NCBI RefSeq assembly: GCF_027942865.1
Contig: NC_134511.1
Coordinates: 1,377,001-1,441,000, forward strand
Direction: 5' to 3'
From: Odontesthes bonariensis
Taxonomy: Eukaryota; Chordata; Actinopteri; Atheriniformes; Atherinopsidae
DNA: 64,000 nucleotides
Of this stretch, positions 1 to 11,200 are shown piece by piece (within the stretch, counting starts at the first letter, position 1; each line of letters begins with the position of its first letter). A program made the position numbers and the translations under genes. The notes beneath the pieces were generated by a model. The model had not been told where the DNA came from. It worked only from the letters and a program-made list of their open reading frames with translations, and made no database searches.

Positions 1-456
1 GAAGCCGGGGAGACATGAGCGCAGCGGCCCGCTGACCGAGAGCGTGTTTTCTGCGGAGATGTCTCACTCTGACCCGCTTCCCAGGAACCAAAAACGGCAC
101 AAACTGATGAGTTGCAGTCAGTTCAAAGTTACTATGTTTTAGCCAAAGAGGCTCTTCTTGCTCTTCTTGCTCTTCTTGCTCTTCTTCTTCTTCTGCTTCT
201 TCTTCTTCTTCTTCTTCTTCTGCTGCTGCTTCTTCTTCTTCTTGTAATTTATTGGCGGTTAGCATCCGTAATGTTGCATTACCTCCACCAACGGTACAAT
301 TATGTAACTGCGGGTGTGGAGCGTCGACGAAGGAGTGACAAAATAAAATAAAAAATAAATAAATAAATAGACAAATAAATAAACAATTCACTAAATAAAA
401 AATAAACTAAATCCTTTCAATGAGCTGCAGTCAGTTCAAAGTTATTATGTTATAAA
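1..456. other. 5' flank: CTT-rich microsatellite and AT-rich spacer
   Basis: I see no gene here. A CTT/CTTCTTGC microsatellite runs from about 160 to 243 and an AAATAAAT-rich stretch from about 338 to 410. The sequence around 108-150 (GCAGTCAGTTCAAAGTTA) recurs at 427-445, so the flank itself contains a short duplication. The short Leu-rich reading frame over the CTT tract is only a translation of the microsatellite. Confidence 0.6.
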
Positions 457-1261
457 CAGGGGCGAGGCTAGGCTATTTTTAGTGGTGCCAAGGCACCCCC
501 TGGCTCAGCACATTTTTTAAATATTATATTATGCAAAAACACTTCTTTTTTTTTTGCTCAAGGATGCATTATTTTAGTAACCATTTCATTTATTTTCTAG
601 CATTTGTTTTTGTTTTAACTCTTTACTCCCAAAATAAATGTTGAGTTATCTTCAATATTTGTCTCAGGCTCTCTGTTATCCCTGTCGAGCCACAAAGTCT
701 TTTGAAATGAAGAGGTCAAAAGCTCCTGTTGGCTGTTCCCAAATCCAGGCTAAAGACGAGAGGTGAGCCTTCTCTGTGGCAGCACCCAGACCGTGGAACA
801 GCCTCCCGTTGTCTGTTAGATCCTCTCAGTCTTTAGGCCAGTTCAAATCTGGACTGAAAACGCATCTCTTTTCCCTGGCCTTCCATAGCTGAAATGGAGT
901 TCACCTTGGCTTGCTACTTTTATTGTTATTGTTACTGTTATTGTTATTTTATTGCTAATTTTATTTTTATCTGTGATGAAAGTCATTCTTATTGATTTTA
1001 TTGATGACTCTCTCGTGATGCAGTTGCTGTTGTGAAGCACTTTGGTCAGCTGAGGCTGTTTTAATGTGCTATAGAAATAAACTTTGAATTGAATTGAATT
1101 GAAAATTGAATGTTGTAGGGGAAAACACTACTCAAAGCAAAACTAATACGGCTCCACAATTTATAAATGTACTAGTTCGCCTCAATTAGTGAGAAATAAT
1201 GTGCCTCTGTGAGCACTGGGGGCTGGGCCCCCCTAAAGACCAGATCCTAAAATCGCCCCTG
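457..1261. mobile_element. non-autonomous hAT-like DNA element
   Basis: The left end reads CAGGGGCGAGGCTAGG and the right end, reverse-complemented, reads CAGGGGCGATTTTAGG, giving a short terminal inverted repeat of the hAT type. Eight-base flanks are gttataaa on the left and gttatagc on the right, identical in the first six bases, as expected for an aged 8-bp target duplication. No transposase frame remains. A LINE 3' tail lies inside it. The boundaries are seen in the sequence; the superfamily is inferred from the CAGGGGCG ends and 8-bp target length. Confidence 0.6.
727..1108 (+). mobile_element. LINE 3' fragment (L2/CR1-like reverse transcriptase tail)
   Basis: Translated on the plus strand, about 757-893 reads like the common C-terminal tail of fish non-LTR retrotransposon ORFs: PRPWNSLPLSVRSSQSLG followed by FKSGLKTHLFSLAF and a stop. 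It is followed by a short 3' UTR ending in GCTATAGAAATAAACTTTG and a (GAATT)n tail at about 1070-1105. The fragment is 5'-truncated and sits inside the hAT-like element. The exact clade is not certain. Confidence 0.65.
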
Positions 1262-1969
1262 GTTATAGCCAAAGAGGCTACCTGCTTCAAACCTCTGAGA
1301 TATTTTAACCTACAATAAGTAATTATCACTAATCTCTGTGTTAAAAGTGTTGACTGATTAAAAGAATCCAAATTCTCACATAGTGGGCTTCCGTAGAGCA
1401 ACTCTATCTCTTACTTAATTTATAATTTAACAATCTTACACAGAGGAACTGGTAGAAAGACTAAGAAATAAAAAATAAATGGATAAACAGATACAATGTA
1501 TTTACATATTGGTTGTCTTTTTGTTGTGTTTTTTCATTTTCTTTTTTTTTTTTGTTTAAACCGCGTAGTGATTCATCTGTTTTAATAAAACAGCTTTGTA
1601 AGAAAAACGTAACTTACGTTGACGTTGACGTAGCAGCAGTGTTGCGCTCACGAACTCAGACCTTTATGTTTTACGGGTTTAAACGGTCAATAAAAATGCT
1701 TTCCGAGGTCTTTAAATCATACAATAACGCATTAAAGTATTTAAAATACCGGTTTCACATATAAAGCAGTAAAAATTGGTTAAATTTGAAGCGTGGCAAA
1801 CTAAAACGAGGTAAACTGAAAGAATTTCAGATAGTTGGTGAGTAAACAACAATGAGGGCGCCAGTTTGTTTGAAAGATGAGCGGAAAACAGACACAATGA
1901 GTCCGCTGAACAGTTGGTTAACATTAAAACATTAGTTCGGATGTTTTAATGTTCGCTTCAGAGTTCAGA

Positions 1970-2101
1970 AGGTTGTTGCCGCTTCGAATCATCACGGCTG
2001 GACGCAGCCGGCTTCCGTACTCGCGTTGCGCCGTTGTTCCGCTTCTTGTTGCCATAGAAACCGTTCGGCAGGACTCCGTTGGACGCGGACGGAAACCTCC
2101 G
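1970..2101 (+). promoter_or_regulatory. CFAP77 promoter and 5' UTR exon with X-box-like motif
   Basis: The segment is GC-rich compared with its flanks and ends in a good splice donor, CTCCG|GTGAGT at 2101/2102. It joins an acceptor near 2244 just upstream of the CFAP77 start codon. GTTGCCATAGAAAC at 2048-2061 fits the RFX X-box (two half-sites of type GTTGCC and RGNRAC with a 2-bp spacer). RFX factors activate ciliary genes, which suits CFAP77. The transcription start is not defined. Confidence 0.55.
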
Positions 2102-2279
2102 GTGAGTCTCTCTGTTAATTAAAACGAGGAAAACTCAAAACCAGCTCTTCGTTCACGTGTCTGTTGAATATAAAAGTTCAAACTTATTGATTAATTAAAC
2201 CAGAATTCGGTTTTTTGTTGCCTTTGGAAAACTTTTGTTGCCAGGACAGGTCAGAAACACCTGAAGAAGAGGAGAAAAC

Positions 2280-5200
2280 ATGTCGTCACCGCGGCTGGGC
2301 GTGGTCAGAGACTCCATGCTGAGCGATCCGCTGCTCATCAAGGTAAACAGAACCGGAACCGACAGAACCGGAACCGGCCGCTCCGTCGGGTCCAGTTGGA
2401 CTTTTTTTTATTTATTTTTTATTCAAACATGTCACATAGACAAAACAATGACATACTCAGAAGTAAACTTTTTTTTTGTTTGTTTAACTTTATATATTCA
2501 CACCTCCACATATAGAAAAAAAATTTAATGATCTTAAATGCACAAGATAAAAAAAGGGGGATCATAAATAATAATAATGAAAAATTAAATATATAAATAA
2601 AAAAAATAAGTCCATTCTAAACAGTTACAGGGCGGTTAGGACATGTTAAGATTTTCTATGAGTGTGTATAATTTATCTGCATGGGGATTATTTACATATT
2701 TCAGACATTTTTGTAACGAGGATATATTATTTTTTATTGCAAGCCATGAAGGTGGGGGTTTGGCATATCGACACTTGTGAATATAAAATTTAGTGATGAT
2801 GATGAGGTTATTTATCAAGAACTCTGTTTTCTTTTATCTTTGAGGATTACGCCGACTTGGATGTTTTGAAAAGACCAGAAATCCGTGTTTATGGAACTGG
2901 ACGATAATAAGTCATGTAGAGATTTCCACAAATATTGGACAGTCTCACATTCATAAAAAACGTGTTCTGTTGTTTACAGATTTGTTTTCCAATTATAACA
3001 GTTTTCTACAACAAATTTGGGTCCAGTTGGACTTTCAAACACGTTCACACAGGAGAAACGGTTCAAAGCCACAACATGGATGAAAAAAGGACCGTTTAAG
3101 AAATAATTAATGGGCAACGATTAAAATGTTTAATCTAATTAATCACATGATTTCCCTGATTAATCACGATTAATCTCATTTGTACGCAGAATCCAAAAAT
3201 GAATCCAAAAGTAGCGTATAGCTTTTAGCATTTAGCTTTATTTTAAATGTGCTGCCATATGAATGAAAGTGCCATAACATTTGTTGTGCAAACACACTTT
3301 TAACATCAGCATCTTTCTGTAGTTTTTATGTAGAAGCCTCGCTCCACTGTCTGTTTCCTTGAATGACTTGCTGCTATCAGTTGTGTGTTTTGCCTTTAAG
3401 TGATATTTTAGACTGGAACTACTACGCTGAGAAGATAATTCAACTTGGCAGTGTTTACAGATGACTTTGGTTCTGTCGACTCCGCCGTCTGGAAGAACTT
3501 TAACATGAAAATGGCCGAGTAAAAGTTCCGTACCCTTCTCCATGTTTGGTGGATCCGCCGATTACTTTATTTTCCTGTTCCACAGCAGACAGCAGCAGAC
3601 TTTTACAGAATAAAAGCCTGTGAGCAACATACTTTTACAGAATAAAAGCCTGTGAGCAACAGACTTTTACAGAATAAAAGCCTGTGAGCAGCAGACTTTT
3701 ACAGAATAAAAGCCTGTGAGTGACAGACTTTTACAAAATAAAAGCCTGTGAGCAGCAGACTTTTACAGAATAAAAGCCTGTGAGCAGCAGACTTTTACAG
3801 AATAAAAGCCTGTGAGCAGCAGACTTTTACAAAATAAAAGCCTGTGAGCAGCAGACTTTTACAGAATAAAAGCCTGTGAGAAACAGACTTTTACAAAATA
3901 AAAGCCTGTGAGCAGACTTTTACAAAATAAAAGCCTGTGAGAAACAGACTTTTACAAAATAAAAGCCTGTGAGCAGCAGACTTTTACAGAATAAAAGCCT
4001 GTGAGCAGCAGACTTTTACAAAATAAAAGCCTGTGAGCAGCAGACTTTTACAGAATAAAAGCCTGTGAGAAACAGACTTTTACAAAATAAAAGCCTGTGA
4101 GAAACAGACTTTTACAAAATAAAAGCCTGTGAGCAACAGACTTTTACAAAATAAAAGCCTGTGAGCAACAGACTTTTACTAAATAAAAGCCTGTGAGCGA
4201 CAGACTTTTACAATAATAAAAGCCTGTGAGCAACAGACTTTTACAAAATAAAAGCCTGTGAGCAACAGACTTTTACAAAATAAAAGCCTGTGAGCGACAG
4301 ACTTTTACAAAATAAAAGCCTGTGAGCAACAGACTTTTACAATAATAAAAGCCTGTGAGCAACAGACTTTTACAGAATAAAAGCCTGTGAGCAACAGACT
4401 TTTACAATAATAAAAGCCTGTGAGCAACAGACTTTTACAATAATAAAACCTGCATTAATGCACGATAAAATATTTTTTATTAATTAACAAATTAACGCGA
4501 TAACGAGTTAACTCGCCCAGCTCTGATTATTATAGAAAATATACAGCAGAAATATTTAAAAAGCAACAAAAGGAAAAACAAAAGAGTCACAAAATAAGTT
4601 AAAAGAAGATCAACCAGTTAAATCTGAGTTTTTTTTTTACACTTTTTATAAGAAAACTTCACATTTTAACATCCAGTTTCCAACAGGCTGCAGATCGAAA
4701 ACAGTCAGAGATAAAAAATTTAAAAAAACTGTAACTGTGTGCGTCTTAACTTCTGGAGGGACTGTGAACTAAAGGCCTGCGCGGGACAGAATTTACAGTC
4801 CCGCTCCTACCAAAATCTACCGTGAAGATTAAGAATAATACATTGTACATATGTTATATGCCACTCCTCACATTTCCATTCTTGGAAGTAAAAGTATATT
4901 TTTAGTTAATATGATTTTAAACACAGCGTGATGGAGCCCCGCCCCCTACTTTGAGTGGATTTGAGCATAAATATCTCAGCCTACAGCTCATGTTACATTG
5001 ATTTAAATGCAAACAAGTGGAATGAAAACAATATGTGTTATTAATTACCCTACCTTTTCTAAACCCAGAATGTTGAAAATGTAACATGTAATCCAGATAT
5101 TATTTAAGTAGGTTACCCATGCCCTGTCCCTGTGCAATGCGCATCTCCTGAATAAAAGGAGAGATGGATCGCGCTTTTGAACTTCTTTTAGTTAGGCTTT

Positions 5201-8200
5201 ATTTCTTCTCAGTTGTTTTCAGCAGCAGGAGATCATTATAGCTTTTATATTAAACACGTTTTTAGTTAGCGGGACTGCAGCTTATCACCGCTCCAGCCCG
5301 GAATGAGCTTTCAAAATGTGTCTCGCGCCGCACTGCTTTGGGTCCCGCAGGAGTGCAGGGCTCTACTGTGAACTACCTGATTCATCCAGAATAGTCTAAG
5401 TATATTTTTCTTGCGTACCAGGCTGCTTTTTGCTATACTTTGATTACTAAGTGGTCCTGCTGTTAGGCTGTTGTTGTTATTGCTGCTGTTGTTCAGTTTC
5501 ACTGTGTGATAACGGCCCCTACTTTAAACTAGTTTCAGCCAAGAAAGGCTGTTAATCTGTGGGAGGGGTCTGTATGACTCAAGTTATATATTCAGCTCAG
5601 GTTGGGCGCTCCCTGGGCGCTGTTATTGGCGGCCCATGGCACCGTGTGCATGGCAACCTGGATGGGTCAAATGCAGAGGAGTAATTTCATGTGTACATGA
5701 CAATAAATTAATATTTCAGCCTGTTTAATAGAGACAGAAAAGAGCGACTTTTGTTTCCTCTTCATTAAGCTGGAGAAAGCTGTCAGACATCCAACTTTTA
5801 ACAGAGTCTGAGCAGCTTAGAAACATCTTAAAGAGAAATACAGCTGAGTGTCATCTGCATAGTGGGAGGATATGTCCTTAAAGAGGGAGCAGATATAACA
5901 GAAACCATAAAGGCCCCAGAATTGAACCCTGTGGGACACCGTAGGAGAGAGAAGTGGAAGAGGAGCTGTACTTAGAGGCAGATAGATATGAGCTGAACCA
6001 CTGCAGAGCAGAGCCTGGTACACCCGCCCAGAATGTGACGGTCAGCAGTGTCAGAGGTCCAACATCAGCAGAACACAACTCCTGAAGATGTTTCTGAGAC
6101 TCTTTCTGTAGGACGAGCTGTGAGCTGCCGAGTAAAATCTTATCTGTAAACGATAATTTGGTCTGTAGCCGCTGAGAGGAAGATGAAGATCATGATGACA
6201 CTGTTCTGTGTGCAGGTGCCCCTGGGCAAGGCCCGGACCAGAGGTCTGGCTGTTCCCGGTCCAGACTTCACCTTCGGAACCAGCAGCAGGCACCTGAGAG
6301 ACGGAGGCGTGGCTGAGGGTAAGCTCCGCCCCCCTCAACAACAACAGTCAGCATACTGCAGCTTTAAGACACAGCTAATGCTAGTTAGCATACTCAAACA
6401 TTAGCACAGCTGCAGCTTTAAGACAAAGCTAATGCTAGTTAGCATACTCAAACATTAGCACAGCTGCAGCTTTAAGACAAAGCTAATGCTAGTTAGCGTG
6501 CTCAAACATTAGCACACTGCAGCTTTAAGACACAGCTAATGCTAGTTAGCATGCTCAAACATTAGCACAGCTGCAGCTTTAAGACCCAGCTAATGCTAGT
6601 TAGCATACTCAAACATTAGCACACTGCAGCTTTAAGACACAGCTAATACTAGTTAGCATGCTCAAACATTAGCACACTGCAGCTTTAAGACACAGCTAAT
6701 GCTAGTTAGCATGCTCAAACAGCACACTGCATCTTTAAGACAAAGCTGATGCTAGTTAGCATGCTCAAACATTAGCACACTGCAGCTTTAAGACAAAGCT
6801 AATGCTAGTTAGCATGCTCAAACATTAGCACAGCTGCAGCTTTAAGACACAGCTAATGCTAGTTAGCATGCTCAAACATTAGCACACTGCAGCTTTAAGA
6901 CAAAGCTAATGCTAGTTAGCATGCTCAAACATTAGCACAGCTGCAGGTGGTATCTGAGTCAGAAATGACAAATTCAGTTCAGTTTTATTTCTAAAGCACC
7001 AAATCACGACAAAGCACTTCAGAGCTACAGTCCAATTCAAGCCAATTCATTGTTATTCAGTAATAATCCAAATAAATCCAGTTCATACAAAACCTATTAA
7101 ATACAGTTTCCAGCTCAGGAAACCAACAGACTGCACTGAAACTTCTGGGTTTCTTGAACCCGCGTCTCCCACATGAAAGGTGGCAAACTTACCTTTTACA
7201 GTATCCAGTCCAATGCTCACCACTCCAATGTTTTAATAATTCGTTTGTCGGCACCCTTTACGCTAACATGAGGGGAGTCAGGAAGCTCCTGTGGTGTCAG
7301 GTCCTCACCTCATCGCTCTACCTGAGGAGTTTTTCGCTGTCAGGGTTCTACTTGGACTCTGTTCTTAAAGGTACTTAGCTGTGGCGTGGCATGAAAGGTG
7401 AAGACGGAGAACAAATTCACAAAATGAAAGGGGAGCATGGAAACTAAATAGTGAACTGAATGATTGCCAAATGAGTGCAGCTGGGGAACGATGGACGTGT
7501 GAAGTGAGTGAACTAATGACCTGGCATGGGAAGTGAGAAAAAAGCAACTAAACATGGACTTAAACTAATGATAAAAAACACAAAACCAAAAACATGGTAA
7601 AACCCCATGAACGTGACAGACCCCCCTCTCAAGGGACGGATCCCAGACAGAACAAAAACCTGTGGGTGGGAGGGAGGGAGGGGCTCGAAACCGGGCTGGT
7701 GGATGGCCAGACTTCCTGCGACGTGGCAGGAGGAACCGGAGGCGGTCCGGCCAGCGGCCAGACATCCAGCGATGGGGGAGCCCCCCCCCCTTCAAGGGAT
7801 GGATCCCAGACATCCCAAAAAGAGGGTGGGAGGGAGGGGCTCGAAACTGTGGGTCCCCGGGCAGGGGCCCCATGGGCTCTGTAGCCTCTGTGGGTGCTAG
7901 CTCTGGCTCTGTGGTCTCTGTGGGGGCTAGGCTCTGTGGCCTCCGTGGGTGCTAGCTCTGGCTCTGTGGTCTCTGTGGGGGCTAGCTCTGGCTCTGTGGC
8001 CTCTGTGGGTGCTAGCTCTGGCTCTGTGGCCTCTGTGGGGGCTAGCTCTAGCTCTGTGAGGGCTAGCTCTGGCTTTGTGGCCTCTGTGGGGGCTAGCTCT
8101 GGCTCTGTGGCCTCTGTGGGTGCTAGCTCTGGCTCTGTGGCCTCTGTGGGTGCTAGCTCTGGCTCTGTGGCCTCTGTGGGTGCTAGCTCTGGCTCTGTGG

Positions 8201-11200
8201 CCTCTGTGGGGGCTAGCTCTGGCTCTGTGGTCTCTGTGGGGGCTAGCTCTGGCTCTGTGGCCTCTGTGGGCGCTAGCTCTGGCTCTGTGGCCTCTGTGGG
8301 CGCTAGCTCTGGCTCTCTGGCCTCTGTGGCTTTGGTTGCTAGCTCTCTGGACTCTGTGGCTTTGGCTGCTAGATCTCTGGACTCTGTGGCTTTGGCTGCT
8401 AGCTCTCTGGACTGTGACTGCTAGTTCTCTGGACTGTGGCTGTGGCTGCTAGCTCTCTGGACTGTGGCTGCTAGTTCTCTGGACTCTGTGGCTATGGCTG
8501 CTAGCTCTCTGGACTCTGTGGCTTTGGCTGCTAGCTCTCTGGACTGTGGCTGCTAGTTCTCTGGACTCTGTGGCTATGGCTGCTAGCTCTCTGGACTCTG
8601 TGGCTTTGGCTGCTAGCTCTCTGGACTGTGGCTGCTAGCTCTGGACTGTGGCTGCTAGCTCTCTGGACTGTGGCTGCTAGCTCTCTGGGCTGTGGCTGCT
8701 AGTTCTCTGGACTGTGGCTGTGGCTGCTAGCTCTCTGGACTGTGGCTGCTAGCTCTCTGGACTGTGGCTGTGGCTGCTAGCTCTCTGGACTGTGGCCGCT
8801 AGCTCTCTGGACTGTGGCTGCTAGCTCTCTGGACTGTGGCTGTGGCTGCTAGCTCTCTGGACTGTGGCTGCTAGCTCTCTGGACTGTGACTGTGGCTGCT
8901 AGCTCTCTGGGCTGTGGCTGCTAGTTCTCTGGACTGTGGCTGTGGCTGCTAGCTCTCTGGACTGTGGCTGATAGCTCTCTGGACTGTGGCTGTGGCTGCT
9001 AGCTCTCTGGACTGTGGCCGCTAGCTCTCTGGCTCTGTGGCTGCTAGCTCTCTGGACTCTGTGGCTGCTAGCTCTCTGGACTCTGTGGCTGCTAGCTCTC
9101 TGGACTCTGTGGCTGCTAGCTCTCTGGACTCTGTGGCTGCTAGCTCTCTGGACTCTGTGGCTGCTAGCTCTCTGGACTCTGTGGCTGCTAGCTCTCTGGA
9201 CTCTGTGGCTGCTAGCTCTCTGGACTGTGGCTGCTAGCTCTCTGGACTCTGTGGCTGCTAGCTCTCTGGGCTGTGGCTGCTAGCTCTCTGGACTGGGACT
9301 CTCTTGGCAGCAGGTCTGTGAACTGTGCTGTAGAACCTGTCTGAGCTTTTGGGTCCTCGGGTGGTGCTGATAAACTGCTCCATGATGTTAAACAGAATCA
9401 TTTTATTCTCTCTACTGTTTGTCACTGAATCTTCTGGAGAAAAGATAAATATCTGCTCTGAAGTCCAGGCTTCTTATTCTCCACGTGCACAGTTATTCTC
9501 CACGTGCACACTGGGATTTATATGGGGTTCTTTTATCAGGACACTTTGACATGTGGGCAGCTGCCGATGAGAGAACCTCAGAGGAGAGAAGGACGCCTCC
9601 CTGTCAGTCCTGGTTCTGGGTTCAGGTCAGAACCGGGTCTGGGGTTCAGGTCAGAACCGGGTCTGCGATCATGAGGAAAGCAGCAGCCTGTGTGTCAGAG
9701 TGTTTGTGTGACAGAAAGATGCCTTCAGGCAGCATCTCTGCTGTCAGTCACACAAACAGGATGAAGCAAAGCTGTGACTGACAGATCAGAGGATACAGTT
9801 ACAGCCGGTGTGTTAGTCAGCTGACTCTCTGGTCACACAGCTCTGCTTTATCCTGCTTCTGAGGACTTTCCATTAAAGGTACGTTTTCAGACCCAAAGAC
9901 ACACAGCAGGAATCTGTGAGACCCCCGCCCCCCCCACCTTTGCTTGTTTTTATGCAGGATTCGTGCCACCGTGGGTTCCCCAACACACACACAGACCACT
10001 TTGTGGGAGTTAACCGTTTATTTGTGTCAACCAAGGCTCACTAGGCTGCACACAGGGGATGATCGCCGTCTTCTCCGGTACTTTGCTCTCGTGCCTCCTG
10101 CTGTCTCTTCCGACAGGTCATCTCACGGTTCTCTCTCCTTTGCCCGGACCAGCACGCTACTGATAAAGGGGAGAATGATTAGCCGATGATGTGCAGGTGT
10201 GCCAATCATCTCCCTTCCCACCTCTCCTCTGCAGCTGATGCACCACACCCCCTCCACAATGCTGCTTTATACTGTTCTTTTAAATGTCTTTATGTGAAGC
10301 ACATTGAGTTGCCTGTGGTATGAGATGCGCTATATGAATAAAGATGCCCTACCAGAGGGAGTCAGGGACCCCTGGGGCCCTTTGGTCTGTACCTGCTTTA
10401 TACTGATTCTCGGTTCTCTTTCAGTTCTGTCCGGCTGGAACGTTCAGTCCAGACCTGAAGAATCTACTCAGCGCCCAGACTTCGTGTCTCTGAACCGGGA
10501 CGCCGTGAAATCCGGTTTGGTGACTTCCAAAGAGCTGAGTCAGTACCGGGTCTGGGCCGCGGCCCAGAACCAGGCTCCCAGAAAACCTGAGGGCAGGGCT
10601 TCACGGCAGCCGAACCCGGTGCCTGACATCACGTTTGGAGTGGCGAACAGGTGAGGAAACACTAAACTGATTCCTCTATTCCTCTATCTATAACTATTGA
10701 TCGATGACTCATTGATGTGTCATCAGGACGCCGTCGCCACTGGCCGACCTTCTGTCTCATCACTACGCTCGACAGTGGCTGGAGGACCAGCTGAGCCGGA
10801 ACCAAGCGAGTACCCACAAACCCAGGGTGAGAGAGACAGATCCCCCCCCGATCACTGTGTGTGTTTACCATACGTTATGGGGACCCTTTGTTTTCTGGGG
10901 ACAGATTCTGAACTGTCCCCATAAAGCATGTAAAAACAAGCGGTCCCCATAATGTATGGTAAACACACATCTTGGGACGGATTCTGAACTGTCCCCAGAA
11001 AGCATGTAAAAACAAACGGTCCCGATAATGTATGGTAAACACACATCTGGGGACGGATTCTTAACTGTAAGACCATTGGGTCCCCATAATGTATGGTAAA
11101 CACACATCTGGGGACGGATTCTGAACTGTCCCCAGAAACCATGTAAGACCATTGGGTCCCCATAATGTATGGTAAACACACATCTGGGGACAGATTCTGA

